This document shows, piece by piece, positions 1 to 12,000 of a stretch of 64,000 nucleotides of DNA. Within the stretch, counting starts at the first letter, position 1; every line of letters starts with the position of its first letter. The DNA is from Emmonsiellopsis sp. PD_33. Lineage: Eukaryota > Ascomycota > Eurotiomycetes > Onygenales > Ajellomycetaceae. The translations under genes were made by a program, and so were the position numbers. The notes beneath the pieces are model-generated. The model made no database searches. It was not told the origin of the DNA and saw only the letters and a program-made list of their open reading frames with translations. The stretch lies in contig JANTQF010000122.1 of NCBI GenBank assembly GCA_032988165.1, positions 36,179 to 100,178 of the forward strand. Direction: 5' to 3'.

Positions 1-184
1 TGTTGGTTCCATTAAAGGTATAATCAATAAAGATGTAGGCTCTGGATAGAACAGAGCTTGTCAGAATGATATTCAATATGTTACTCTCAATCAAAATTAC
101 CTCACATCAATGGAAGGGTAGATGAGGACTCTGAAAATTAGGTCCTTCTACATTCAGAGTTGAGTATCACATGGTAGATTGGAT

Positions 185-1480
185 CTGCAAAACAGTCCTG
201 TTGAAATATAGGGATGTCTCCCATCTATCCTTTCCAATAAACCACACTCTGCCCATATGGTTGAAGTTGGTCTTGTCTGGTTGTCTGCATGGACATTTAT
301 CATTTTCACACTGATATCATATGAAATTAGAGGGGAAAATCAGTTCACTGATGGAAGGATACAAGGTAAATTCCCCAGAGCAATGTTTAATTGAGCTTCC
401 CCAGCTATATGAGTACTATAGTTCCATAGGGGAGTCAACAACTTCTGCCATCCTAATGTGCATGTGCTGTTGAAACCTCTGGGACCTAACAAGCCTTGAC
501 ACCAATGAGACTATGTCTTGGAAGTATAAGAACATCAATGTATGATTGATAAGGTGTTTTTCAGCATGAGAGAATGTCAGCATCTGATCTGGAGAGATAA
601 TCAGAATCTGCATGCAGCATAGTGGAAGGATCAGGAACTGCACCCTATATTTCTTTTTTAGATTTAACAGTCCATTGAGGAGGTTATGAATTGGAGTGAT
701 ATCCTTCAGAGTCCAGAGAATCTACAGTAATGACTGGTATAGCTCTCAAGATATCCCAGCAGACTCTGTCCATAAAGTAAAGGCCATTGTAAAAGGATCC
801 ATACAATTCTTATCCTGTTTATGAATAAGAAGCTCTGCAGGGTCATTAACTATGTAAATACAATTAGCTTTACCATTGATGTGTGATGAGGTTATTAGAT
901 TATTACCTTGGATAGTCAGATCAGAGGAATTAACCTCTTGGACCTCAGAGTTTCCAGCCTCTTGGGCCCCCAGAGGATGTTTGGATGTAGCATTGATGTT
1001 GTCCATTTTATCCTCCTCAGTCTCAGTATAATGATCCACATCATCATCAATGTCATTGTTCATGATATATTCATCATCAGCCAATTTATGAGCTGCCTGG
1101 GTGGTGTTTAGAAGTCAATGTATCATGTTTGCTTTCTCATTTGGTTTGCAGAGCTCATTGTTGGAGTATGCAGCATCCCCATCATCATTGTTTTCAGTGG
1201 GCTGGTTGAGTTGATTTATTACCTGATTTTCTAAGTTAAAAGATCAAGTAAATAATTGAATCAGAATATAAACACATACCTCTGCATCACCTGGTATGAG
1301 CTCTGACATAAAATCCCAAGATCCCATGTCATGATCAAATGTTGGATTATTTATATCAGTATTGATGTAGTTTTTAGAGGTGTCCTGTAGCAATTTTAGA
1401 CATTGGCCTCTTGGAGCTGGGTGCTTGTTTACTCCATGAAGGGTGTGTTTTCTAAGATGGTGAAGGCTGCATATGGCCAT
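185..1480 (-). pseudogene. Decayed repetitive-element protein of a multi-copy fungal family
   Basis: Read on the minus strand, the pieces are collinear: a stretch ending in DFMSELIPGDAE before a GTATGT donor (near 1277), an acidic segment beginning ADDEYIMNNDIDDDVDHYTE (1084 to 746) and ending TLWTESAGIS, a segment with HMHIRMAEVVDSPMELW (near 420-470), and a cysteine-rich end with QCENDKCPCRQPD followed by HMGRVWFIGKD (near 205-290). That order, from the WTE-GIS motif through a short H-GMAxxVDxPxELW motif to a CxCR...GRV motif, matches what I recall of an abundant unnamed protein family in Eurotiales and Onygenales repeats. Stops interrupt it and no CGN codons remain. No enzymatic activity can be assigned, and the assignment to a mobile element is inference. 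Confidence 0.5.
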
Positions 1481-3810
1481 ATTGCAGGTTGGATTTTTTT
1501 GGAGGGAAAAGTGGGAAAATTGGAAAAGGAGTATGAATATGATAGCTCTGAAAAAAGAAATGGGGCTAAATGTGTACTAAATGTGCCTCTGAAAATAGGG
1601 GTCCCAAGTCACATTATCTGGTAGAATCATGAACTCCAATCTTTTCCATTTCCTTTCATTGTCTGCAGGTTTCCTTTTCCATCAGATACAATTTCATTTT
1701 CATATCATTATCTGGCCTACCTACTACCCAGCCATGTCTGCCATTAACTCCTTCAGTTCAGAATTGAGTAGTATGGTTAGTTTCTATTCCACAAATAAGA
1801 ACTTTATGGATGTATTGCTAACCAGAAGTAGCCTGATGGCCAGGGGGATGGACTTCCTCCTATAGACCCTGTACTTACTAGGAGCAGCAGCATATCAATA
1901 GAAAGTCAGAATCACATGAGCAGCATATCCTCTAATTCTGATGGACAGCACAATCAGGTTGTGTCAGAGTCCTATGAGCAGATGGATTGTGCATGGGAGA
2001 GAGACCTTCAGTAGCAGACAAGATGATCATATCTCCTTACATTCTCCAGGGAAGTGGATGAACTGGTATCATGGGTGTTTTGAGGTTACAGTTGTGAATC
2101 ATGTATGTGGACCACAGCACAGAACAGCACACTTGACAATTTTTGGACATGGAAATGCAAGACACTTGGCTATATAAAGGTAAGAGTTGACCCAGATACC
2201 CAGTGGAATCCAACTGAAAACCCAGCTGAAGTCAGCCATGGGTTAAGATAAATCTGGAGAGGATTGATGGAGGTTCAATGATAGGCAGAGAAATATGAAA
2301 TATGAGTCAATTGATAATTCTAGGAGAACATCATTATGATGGGCACAGAAATGAATTTCAGAGATGATGGCTCTAGGTACTGACCTGATTATCAACTATG
2401 GGGATCAATAATCAGCCATTTCATATATAGGGTGTTTGGCAGGGTCACCAATGAGGATCCAGAGTGCTTATGATCAGTTGATAAAGCTCCAACTTGAATT
2501 GAATAGGAAATATTATGGTGCTGGGCTGTGTAGTCAACACTGTCTATGAGTATTCCAAAGTCAGAATAAACTGCTAACCTGTTGATTTTATTATAGGAAC
2601 ATGTCTGGCAGGAAAAAGAGCTGAATAAAGCTAGTCATTCAGAATGTAGCATGTACAACTGCACTGATGAGAAGAGTATCTTCCAGCATTTCTTCTAGGA
2701 GTTCACTTTGAATAAGTTTCATCAGGTGTTCTATTGGACTGAGCTGATCCTGGACTATGAACAGTCCAATTTCATAGGGCAATGATATATCAAACATACA
2801 TGTTGGCACCTGCAATCCTGAAGATCAATGACTTATACCTCACCTAGAAATATATGTGAATCTTGCTACCCAGGTTAAGCTGTGGGATGATCTAGTTGAA
2901 AGGGATGAGAATAGACATATCCAAGTTAGAGCATGGGATGAAGTTATTGATTTTTGGGACCATATAGCCTCTGCAGAACAATACAGTGGTGTAGGCCAGG
3001 GGAACTTTGTGGAGCTGATTACCCATTAAAAACCCAAAAAAAAATGGAAGTCTGATTCTGAAGTTAAGGAGGCTGTGAAGAAGAAGATATGCTTTGTCCC
3101 CATTCCAGGGCAGACAGGATCTGTGGCTTTGTAAGGTATAACCTATGGCTTTGGATGTGGGATGTGGATTAGTAGCACTGGGTGCATTTTCAGAGCATAT
3201 TTCTTCCATGAAAACCTGGATAAAATGAATCACTAGTTGCAGAGCTGAATGTATTGAATAGAGAATAAAGGATTTGATGGTTTCATTGTGGAGGAGATAA
3301 TTCTAATGCATGGTCAGAGAGAATGCATGGGTGGGGATTTTCAACTGAGTAATCATATATTCATTTTGGATTGCTTTCTATATATCTTCCACATAGTATT
3401 AGTTTAATTTCAGTATATTTGCTGCTGCCAGGTAGTAAAATGAAGCATTTATAAAGCATTCCCAATATCTATCTCAATGATATGATGGAGGGTGTGGGAA
3501 ATTACTGCACCTACTCTTTATTATTGGTATGCACTCACTTCACAGATCTATATATATATATTTTAGAGCTATCAGTAGCTAGTTTGCATGTGTATTCTGA
3601 AAATGGTGAGGGTCCATATCATATATTATCTTAAAAGACATCAGTATGAGCTCATTCCATAGTCATATTTGAGTTGGCTGGTTTAGTATATAGAAAATAA
3701 AAAGAGATGATGTTGATTTCAGAGGTGAACTGGAAGTGAGTAAATAAAGTGATGTGTTGGTTGCCAGGCAGGGTGGTCAGATGACACCCAATTCATTATA
3801 AAATGCCCAC

Positions 3811-3890
3811 CTTTTCCTCTTCCTCTTCCTCTTTCTTCTTCTTCAACCATGTGCCTGATAGCCCAATATTTATCCACCCCCCCCCCCCCC
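3811..3890. repeat. Pyrimidine tract with a 14-C run
   Basis: A CCTCTT/CTT-rich tract (about 3811-3844) is followed by an uninterrupted run of 14 C at 3877-3890. It is low-complexity sequence inside the CpG-free block with no evident function, and it is prone to length variation and assembly error. Confidence 0.8.
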
Positions 3891-3984
3891 TGTGAGTATT
3901 GGAATTTGTCCTCCCCTCCCTTGCTCACCTTGAAAGATCAGGTAAGTAGTCATTTCATTTGAAGAAGTTTGAACTTTAGAAGAT

Positions 3985-5123
3985 GTGAGAACTGACAAGA
4001 CTAGAGACTACAAAATCATGGTCAAAACAACAGCTAGTGGAACACCTGTGTGCAAGACCAGATTGAAGAAGGATCCAGAGAGCAGGGAACTGGCTGCTAT
4101 GGATAATGATGAAGGGAACACCATCTATCATCATTGCATTTTAGAATATGTGTACCCAAAGAACTTGGAGAGACCCTGCAACTGTGTCATTGGGTTGAAA
4201 AACTCCTGTTCCAATTGTGTATGAGACAAGAAATCCTGCCAGGAAGTTCTGGAAGTGCTATTGGAGAGTGTTGCAGTTGTGCATGCCATGCATGTCTCCT
4301 ACATGAACACTACAAATGATACTATTAAGGACATGCATCAGACAGACCTGCTGGGTAAGGTAGAGGAGATCAAGCTGAAGTTGGCAGAGTTGATTGTGGA
4401 GAAAAGTGAAGCAAAAAAGAAAAAGAATGTGCAGGTGGTTGTTGGTGGACAGGCAGCAGATTTGGAGCTGACAAAGATAGAAGCTAAAAAAATTGCTATG
4501 CTTAATGTGATAGCCTCTGAACTCAAGTAAAGTAGGGAAGTTGGAGAGATCATACTCAAGCAGTCATCTGTGGCTCTTTTGCTGATGAAGGTAAATAGAT
4601 TCCTTGAATTATTATTTTAATCTAGCTAACAAATTATGAATCAGGATATGGAGAAACACCTTGGGGGGATCAGAGGTGCAATGAACATCTTGGAGCATAA
4701 ATTGGCAACAATGGAGTCCAAGCTGCCCCCCCCCATCCAGGATGTATGTATGATAAATCCAACATGAATGACTTATTACTAATTTATATCTTATTTACAT
4801 AGCAGAAGCAGAAGTTATCCACTTCTGAGGAAATGTCATCTCTAAGCCCAAAACAATGCCCACATCCCTCTATATTTGTAACCCCAATAAAAAGTTTCTC
4901 AGATGTTCATGCAGAGATGGTGCACAGTTCCTTGCTTCTGGCCACCATGCCAGAGTCTGTCCCCCAATCTGGGGAATATCATGGGCAACACTCTTTGGTT
5001 GTCAGACTGCCAAACCCTGGTGGTGTGATCATCAATGAAGAATTGGAGATGGCTATGGAATCAGGGGAGGTAGATGGGGTGGGGGGTATGAAGGTGGAGG
5101 AGGGTGAGCATGGTTTTTTCTAG
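3985..5123 (+). pseudogene. Coding-like debris, unknown family
   Basis: Three open stretches share a plus-strand orientation. The first (3985-4224) has a cysteine-rich end, RPCNCVIGLKNSCSNC. The second, in another frame (4255-4530), is a lysine/glutamate-rich helix region with KVEEIKLKLAELIVEKSEAKK. The third is at 4833-5123. Frames change without convincing splice sites for all joins, so I treat it as a broken gene rather than an intact one. The cysteine spacing recalls the small C-x-C knuckles common in fungal repeat-borne proteins, and a similar PCEGCKKTGN stretch occurs at about 43.96 kb. I do not recognise the family. All arginines are AGA/AGG, in keeping with the missing CpG. Confidence 0.35.
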
Positions 5124-5304
5124 GTTTTTCAGAATGGGTTATGGGTCTGTTTTTTCTTTTTTTTTTTCTAGATATATAAATAGGGATAATACAATGGATG
5201 GATGTTCTTTTTAATTATTTCCCTATTCTAAAAATGAAAATATAATGAAATATCAAAGTTCTACCCTGGGGGTGATGTATACATAGTAAATTCAATGCTC
5301 TATA

Positions 5305-5700
5305 GTTATACCATGACTCCAACATGTAGAATGGTGGTAGAACAGTGTGGTAATTAACCTTCATTGTAATTTGCTCTCCAATATATTTACTAGAGCATTG
5401 TGCCAGATGAATTGTTAATGAAATATTAACATTATATTTCAGAGAATGGTGAGAATACTGTTAAATTGAGGTTTACTATCATACCATTGCTCTGACATAT
5501 AGAATGGTGGCAGGATGGTGTGGTAATTAGCCTCCATTGTAATTTGCTCTTCAATATATTTGCTAGAGTATTGTGCCAGACAAATTGTTAATGAAATATT
5601 AACATTATATTTCAGATAATGGTGGGTATACTGTTAAATTGAGGTTTACTAGCATATCATTGCTCTGATGTGTAGAATGGTAGTAGAATGAGGCAGTAGC
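5305..5700. repeat. 173-bp tandem repeat, about 2.3 copies
   Basis: The segment running from TAGAATGGTGGTAG through a GTGTGGTAATTA motif and an AATTGTTAATGAAATATTAA core to TAAATTGAGGTTTACT recurs in tandem. The TAGAATGG anchor occurs near 5328, 5501 and 5674, so the period is 173 bp in both intervals. Copies one and two are nearly complete and the third is cut off near 5700. Copies differ by scattered, mostly transition-type changes. The period is close to a nucleosomal repeat length. It lies just inside the right edge of the CpG-free block. Confidence 0.85.
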
Positions 5701-5863
5701 AGTCTACAATTTCATAGAATAGTCACATATTGTTAAAATCCTTCATGATTTTAATATATACAGGTCAAAAGCTTTAACATAAATGGAATATCAATGTTAG
5801 ATTTCAGAGAACAGTGATTCCACAGTAAAATCCACTTTCCATGGTGATATGACAGCTCTGATT

Positions 5864-6781
5864 CGCGTAACAGCGTCGGAGCTGTTGGAGCACTGTTCTG
5901 GCAGACCACAAAAATCTGGTATGGGTGGCTAGTACAGGGCAAAAAAGTGAAGGTACAGATCTGGACTTTGGTAAGAGTGCTAAGTGATCGGTATTTTATG
6001 TTGTTTATAATTACTGAGACCTTAACAGCTGCCTTAGTACGTTTTTGTTTAGGGTGAGGTAACTTCAGAGTATTTCTCTATTCCCTTCACCTGAGTCAAT
6101 CACTGATCGAATCTGGCAATTATATGTTATTTATTAGATGAATCCAGGTGATGAACTGAGAACACTCAAGCTGTGTACCATTTTTACAGAAAAGAGCTAT
6201 TTTCCAATGAGGGCCAATAGACAGCTCTATATCAAAGTCCGTCCGTGAAGCAAAACCTGATGACGCTTCGGTATTCTACCTCTATCCTAAGAATGAACGG
6301 AACCAAATGCCTACATCCTACTGTGATGGACATACACAAGGAAAACACGCTAGATAATATGAATCCATTATCTAACTGGCTACCAGCAACCTGTTTCTCG
6401 ACTCACCGCTACTCTCCATCGAGAATATGGCGGAATTTCTGGCTCACCCATTCAAATCGGGTCTTTGCGCTGCAGGCTCCCGCTGAACCATCGGCACAAT
6501 TAATGCTTCTATACCCGAGAACTGGATAGCCAACTACAGTCTTGGAGGAAGGGATGGACACTACTTATCGGTTTTTTTCATTGCCGGTATACAATTCCCG
6601 ACATTTTGATAACCAACTGCTAACTACTCCAGATCCGACATGTTCTCAAATCGCGATATAAATACTCCCATATTTTTCTCATGGTCAAACGATTCGCGAT
6701 GTTATAATCTTCAAAAATCAACACGATCTATCCACCGAATTCGTGTCCTGAAAAGTTTTGAGAATCCCCAGCCCCCTACAG
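5864..6781. other. No gene recognised; edge of the CpG-free block
   Basis: CpG returns abruptly at 5864. Short open frames exist (for example 6245-6529) but show no family resemblance and no convincing splice context. The stretch could carry the promoter, 5' leader or an unrecognised upstream exon of the gene starting at 6782: an acceptor-like CTACAG lies immediately before its ATG. Confidence 0.5.
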
Positions 6782-8069
6782 ATGCCTGCAAGCCCAAAGT
6801 ATCCTACTCGATCCAAAAGGTATTCAGTAAAAAAAGCAGATTGGCCCCCGGAAAGGCTTGCCAGACTCTTCAACCTACGGGCGGAACATAACGCATTAAG
6901 ATGGGATGAATTTCAGGAGGTATGAAAAGTCCAGCAGAGAGGCATTCTTTCTCACTATGTTTTACTCATACTTCACTGCTTGAACGCCCCCCAGAAATTC
7001 TATCCAGCATTCAGAGGGCAAATACGTTACCCATTCTATGTGAGTGGGCCACTAATGATTTAATACCCCCATACCCCTTTTCGCGGAAAGAACTTGGGTT
7101 TTTATACCATTTAACTCACTTCTAAATAGGCTGCAAGAGACCTCGCCGAACAGAATGAATTGGTATCTACCTATTTTTACTAGACATCCTACTCATGTCA
7201 GCCAACAGAGGATAGATATCCAGGCCAATTAATCTGACCTATATGACTTATCAGCCCGGCGCGTGCTTTGATAAACTCCCCAGAATCATGATGCCCAGGC
7301 CTTTCGGTCTCTGGGCAGGACGTGCTGCTGATGCCGAGCCGGATTATTATACTGAACCGTCAGATTGTAGGGGTAGCATTGATGATTATGACCGCAGCAG
7401 GTGCCGTCGTTCTTACAGCACTGTACCTTATGGTCCTAAGAGGAAATCCCATGAACGCCCCATGGTAAAACCGTCCTCCTTTTATCATTAGTATTCTATG
7501 AAATCCCAAAACTGATAAAACAAAATCAGAACACCACCACCAACTCCACATCCACGTCCACACTTCCAAGCCGCCGTAAAAGAGCCCGCACGGCTAGCCC
7601 TCCCAATGCTCCTAAAAGACACGACGGCAAACGACCTCCAAAGCTACGTCGCACCGCGCCATCATCTCCCGCGGACACGCTGTTCGCCAATACGGATAAA
7701 GTCCGCACCCGCGAGAAGGAACTCGTGCGTGAGAATAGAGAGCTTAAAGGCCGCTTGTCGGCTCTGCATGCTGAAATTGCCAAGCTGAGAAGAAGGTCTC
7801 CGGCAGCACTTGGTCCTGGGTCGTCGGCTACAGCAGTGGAAATGGGTGGGCTTGCTGGTGAGGTGCATAGATCATTTGATACGCTGTGGGGATCGGTTGT
7901 GAGGTATGTTGCGCCGGTTTATTTGGGTGATTCCGGGCTGCAGGTGGGGTGTGATGCGATTAAGGAGAAAATTAACCGGATTGAGGCGTTGGGTGGTGTG
8001 AGGGAGTTGGGGGATGGGCAGGGGAATGCAAATGGAGTCGAGGTGCTGGTGAGAAATGCTGCAATCTAA
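6782..8069 (+). CDS. SANT/Myb-like N-terminus with basic coiled-coil C-terminus (hypothetical nuclear protein)
   Basis: Proposed exons are 6782-6919, 6995-7039, 7130-7162, 7255-7464 and 7530-8069, giving 321 residues; all joins are phase 0 with GT-AG ends and CTGAC/CTGAT-type branch sites. The first three exons read as one helical segment (DWPPERLARLFNLRAEHNALRW, then DEFQEKFYPAFRGQIRYPFY) that resembles the SANT/Myb-like helices of fungal DNA-binding proteins. The last exon has a basic patch (SRRKRARTASPP, a likely nuclear signal), then a leucine-spaced coiled coil (EKELVRENRELKGRLSALHA) and a small conserved-looking C-terminus. The fusion of the first three exons with the rest is the least certain join: exon 3 could instead run to the TAG at 7181, and a second gene could start at 7243. 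The exact family is not recognised. Confidence 0.5.
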
Positions 8070-9065
8070 TAAAGTCCAAGTTCTTTTGCTTAATATACTG
8101 AAACCTGCTTGACACCCCCTTTTTTCTGACCCTTAACTGGCAAAACAATCACCACAAGATCCAGAGGAACAACGATCTTAGAAACCCGAAGGATCGAAAC
8201 GGCATTAGGCCCTTATTTTGCTTTGTCTAGCTATTTAGTTTGGGAATTCTTTGTTGGAGAATTTAGCTGGTGGCCTGGCATAAAGGGATTGACTGCTGGT
8301 AGTTAACTGAGACCAACCATGTACACAGATGAATGTTGGTTTGTCCCTCAATCAAAGAAAACAATTAACCCCTGCTGATGTTCTCAGTGTTTCGTGTGGC
8401 GACCAACTGCTTGTTGAATATTATCTTGAAGTTTAACTCCTCAGTTATAATGCTACACCGTCTTTGTATTCGTATCATGCAACTCGCCAAACGGGCGCTT
8501 TCGCTACCTACCCCCTACCTACCCCCTATCTCTACGTATAACGATCTCCGTTCATACCCTTTATACTATCCGTTTTACCCCCGCGAATCAACCCCATCCA
8601 CCTGTACGGGAAAATAGGTGTGCCAAAACATGTGCAAGGGCTTCTGGTTTCATCATGATATACCATGTTACCTCCCCAGATGTGTGTATTATTGATAAAG
8701 CTCAAGCATGATTCCTTGATGGCCGGCTGGTTTATTGACACATAGGCTCATGCCACACAGTTAGAAGTTACCCCCGTTCTTGAATGGGGGGTTCCGTGCA
8801 AGATGGATATATATATATATATATATACCGCCAACGGCATCCTCCAGATCCCGCGGACACAACATACGGAATCTTCTCCACGGCGTTTTGTTCAGCGATG
8901 CGGAATTCTCCTAGCCTATCACGTACGAAATGACACGATTGATATCCACCAAACTCCCATTTGCATAAATACCATCGGACAAAATACACGCGAAATCCTG
9001 ACTGGCGCTTCACCTGCCAGCAGGCAGTCATCCACTTACGGTCCGTCAGAGGCAGCCTTCACATA
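8070..9065. other. Intergenic; TA microsatellite
   Basis: No coding structure is convincing between the SANT-like gene and the Argonaute start. An alternating TA run of roughly 22 bases lies at about 8804-8827. The remainder presumably holds the 3' end of the upstream gene and the Argonaute promoter. Confidence 0.6.
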
Positions 9066-12000
9066 ATGTCCGGGAAACCGAAAGGGAACCGCCTACCCAA
9101 GAACCGGCGTCCCGCCGCAGGCGGAGGCGACGCTGCTGGAAATACCCCCAGTACTCCACAGAGTCCTACAAGGCCGACACGGCGTGTATTCGGTCGGGAT
9201 GACGATAGTCATGGGTTGGTGGGTCGGATGGGGGGACTCTCTTTGTCTGGGACAGGAACAGCGGGAGTAGGTGGTGTGGTTATTGGAGATATATTCTCGT
9301 AAGAAACTTGCTCGCTGTGTATTTTCCTGTTTGGGTTGTCTCCATCATGGCATGCGTACTGAGCTGACAGTGTCAAATCACCGGGGCAGGCAAGGAGGGG
9401 GAGTCCCGGTACCGGATCATACAGTGACAAGCATCGAAAACGCCGTTGAGAGGTCAATTAAGGAACTGAGGACGCCAGGGACGGTTCAGAGACCGGAGCT
9501 AGATAGGCTGCCACTACGTCCTGAATTTGGCACGCAGGGCAACAAGGTGGTTTTGTATGCGAACTATTTTGGCCTGGGGGTGAAGGAGGGTCTTTCTTTG
9601 TATCGGTATAGCATTGAGGTTCTGCCTGATAGTGATCGAAAAACGCCTGCTGGTGGTGGGCAGCAACGAACAGGGCCCGTGGGCATGAAGCTCAAGCGGA
9701 TCATCGAATTGTTAATCGATCAGGTGTTTGATAAGCACAGAGATGAAATCGCTACCGATTACAAGGCAACACTCATCAGCAGCGTGGATCTCGAAGTGAA
9801 TAATGATACAGACAAGATGGTCATCTACTCCACAGAAGACGAAACAGTGTCACACACCGTTAAGTTGTTTAAAGTCAGAGTGCGACTCACGCGAAGACTG
9901 GAGGTTGGTGACTTGCTCGATTACCTCTCCTCCACGAACGGCAGCGACATGTTTCTTGCCAAGGAGGAGGTTATCCAGGCGCTCAACATCGTTATCGGCC
10001 ACTATCCCAAGACAAAAATGGACATCTGCAACATCGGCGCGAATAACCATTTCCTTCTTGATGAGAATGGTATTGAGAAGACGAGCCTTAGGGGCGGCTT
10101 GGAGGCACTACGCGGATTCTTCATCAGCGTTCGTGCCGCAACGGCACGGATGCTGATTAATGTGCAGGTTAAAAACACGGCGTGTTACCAGGACGGACGC
10201 CTGGTGGATGTGATCAATCAGTGGCTCAAGCATAACAATCAGAATATGCTGAAATTGAGCAGCTTTCTAAAGGGGGTTCGTGTGAGTACAACACATTTCA
10301 AGAACGTGAGAATGCGGCCGAGGCGGATTATAGGGCTGGCAGCGCCAGATGATGGGAGGACTTTGGCTCGCAAGCCATTTGTGCAGCAGTGGGGTGCTTG
10401 TGCCGGGGGGGTGAGATTTTGGCTGGACGATGGGCTGAGGTCGAGGTATGTTTCTGTTGCTGAGTATTTTAAAGAAAGTAAGTACTCGCTCAGATGACTG
10501 GTATCATCCTCCGGGTTCATGAGCTGACAACTTGTTAAGCCCATGGCATCGTCTGCAACCCGACACTGCCCGTTGTGAACGTCGGCAGCAAAGAGCGGCC
10601 GTCATATCTGCCGGCTGACGTCTGTATGGTCCTCCCAGGCCAGCCTGCTACACTAAATCTAGGCTCAAGCCAAACACAGGACATGATCAGATTCACTGTT
10701 CGCCGCCCCGGTGTAAATGCTGCATTTATAAGCAGCAAGGGCCCAAAAGTCCTTGGTTCCGCTGCCCAGGACTCTAATCTAGTAAGCTAATACTCCCGGA
10801 ATTAATTGTGAATGATGCATTGCTTATGTCAATGTAGACTGGGTTCGGACTCACTGTCAAACCAGGACTAATCACAGTCCCCGGCCGCGTCCTCACTGGG
10901 CCACCCTTAAGGTATAAGGCGAACAAAACCATAATTCCGGCACATGGAAGCTGGAACATGCAACAAATCCAATTCACCTCCTCCAACAAACTCACCCAAT
11001 GGTCCTACCTCTGGATCCAGCCTGCACCCCAGTCCCAACCCCAAACCTCCTTTGCCACCGAAAAAGATTTACGCAGCCACTTGAAGTCCTTCGCCCAGAA
11101 GCTCCAAAAAGCTGGTATCCCTGTGACTGAGCCTATGAACGGGCAGAACATGCAGCTAACAGGCATCCATTCGACAGACGAAGCAGAAGTCGAGGACAAA
11201 ATCAGACGCTTCGCGACCAACCAATATGCACCAAAGTTCATTCTCGTCATCCTCCCCTACTCCACCAGCCTGTACGACCGCATCAAGTACCTGTGCGATG
11301 TCAAATGGGGCATCCACAGCGTCTGTGTGATTGCGAGCAAGTTCATGAGGCAGGATGAGAAGTATTCCTCGAATGTCGCGCTGAAGTTCAATCTCAAGCT
11401 TGGAGGGATCAATCAAACCATTGATCGGAGTAAACTTGGCGTGATTGCGGAGGGGAAGACGATGGTTGTTGGTATAGACGTCACACACCCGTCACCAGGC
11501 AGTTCGGCAAATGCTCCCAGCGTGGCAGCCATCGTAGCCTCCGTTGACGAGAATCTAGCCCAGTGGCCAGCTGATATTCGGATCCAGACAGCTCGACAGG
11601 AGATGGTCTCGGGACTTGACGAGTTGCTCAAATCACGGCTAAGTCTATGGGCTGCACGACACCGAGGCGCGTACCCCGAAAACATCCTAGTATACCGTGA
11701 CGGTGTCTCCGAGGGCCAATACCAAGTGGTCTTGGACCAAGAACTGCCGCTGCTCCAGAAAGCGTGTAGAGACATATACCCCGCCGCAATGACCAAAGAG
11801 GGCAAGCCAAAGATGAGCATCATAATCGTTGGCAAGCGCCACAACACGCGTTTCTTCCCATCACAGCCACACGAGGCAGACAGATCAAAGAACCCCAAGA
11901 ACGGGACTGTGGTTGACCGTGGCGTCACTGATGTGCACAATTGGGATTTCTTCCTGCAGTCGCACACAGCCATACAGGGTACCGCGCGGCCGGGGCATTA

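Larger units (their letters stand above)
1..5863. other. CpG-free, repeat-like block
   Basis: Reading every line by eye I find no CG dinucleotide from base 1 to 5863, although GC, CA and TG are all common and the block is not extremely AT-rich. The first CpG is at 5864-5865 and several more follow within 15 bases, so the edge is sharp. This is the signature of cytosine deamination confined to CpG (RIP-like mutation or CpG methylation decay), as reported for repeats of Onygenales such as Coccidioides. Content: a decayed element protein on the minus strand, coding-like debris around 4.0-5.1 kb, a pyrimidine tract and a 173-bp tandem repeat. Between about 1500 and 3980 I recognise no gene; open frames there are short and use no CGN arginine codons. 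Confidence 0.9.

Noticed and set aside
5281..5700. CRISPR-like array
   Set aside because: The 173-bp units are contiguous repeats without unique spacers, in a eukaryotic genome.
8961..9065. Upstream in-frame start for the Argonaute
   Set aside because: The ATG at 9066 opens directly into the basic Gly/Arg-rich leader typical of fungal Argonautes; the upstream 35 codons look non-coding.
11413..11973. 186-codon frame antisense to the Argonaute PIWI region
   Set aside because: It overlaps fully conserved PIWI sequence; the antisense frame is a by-product of codon composition and has no motif.
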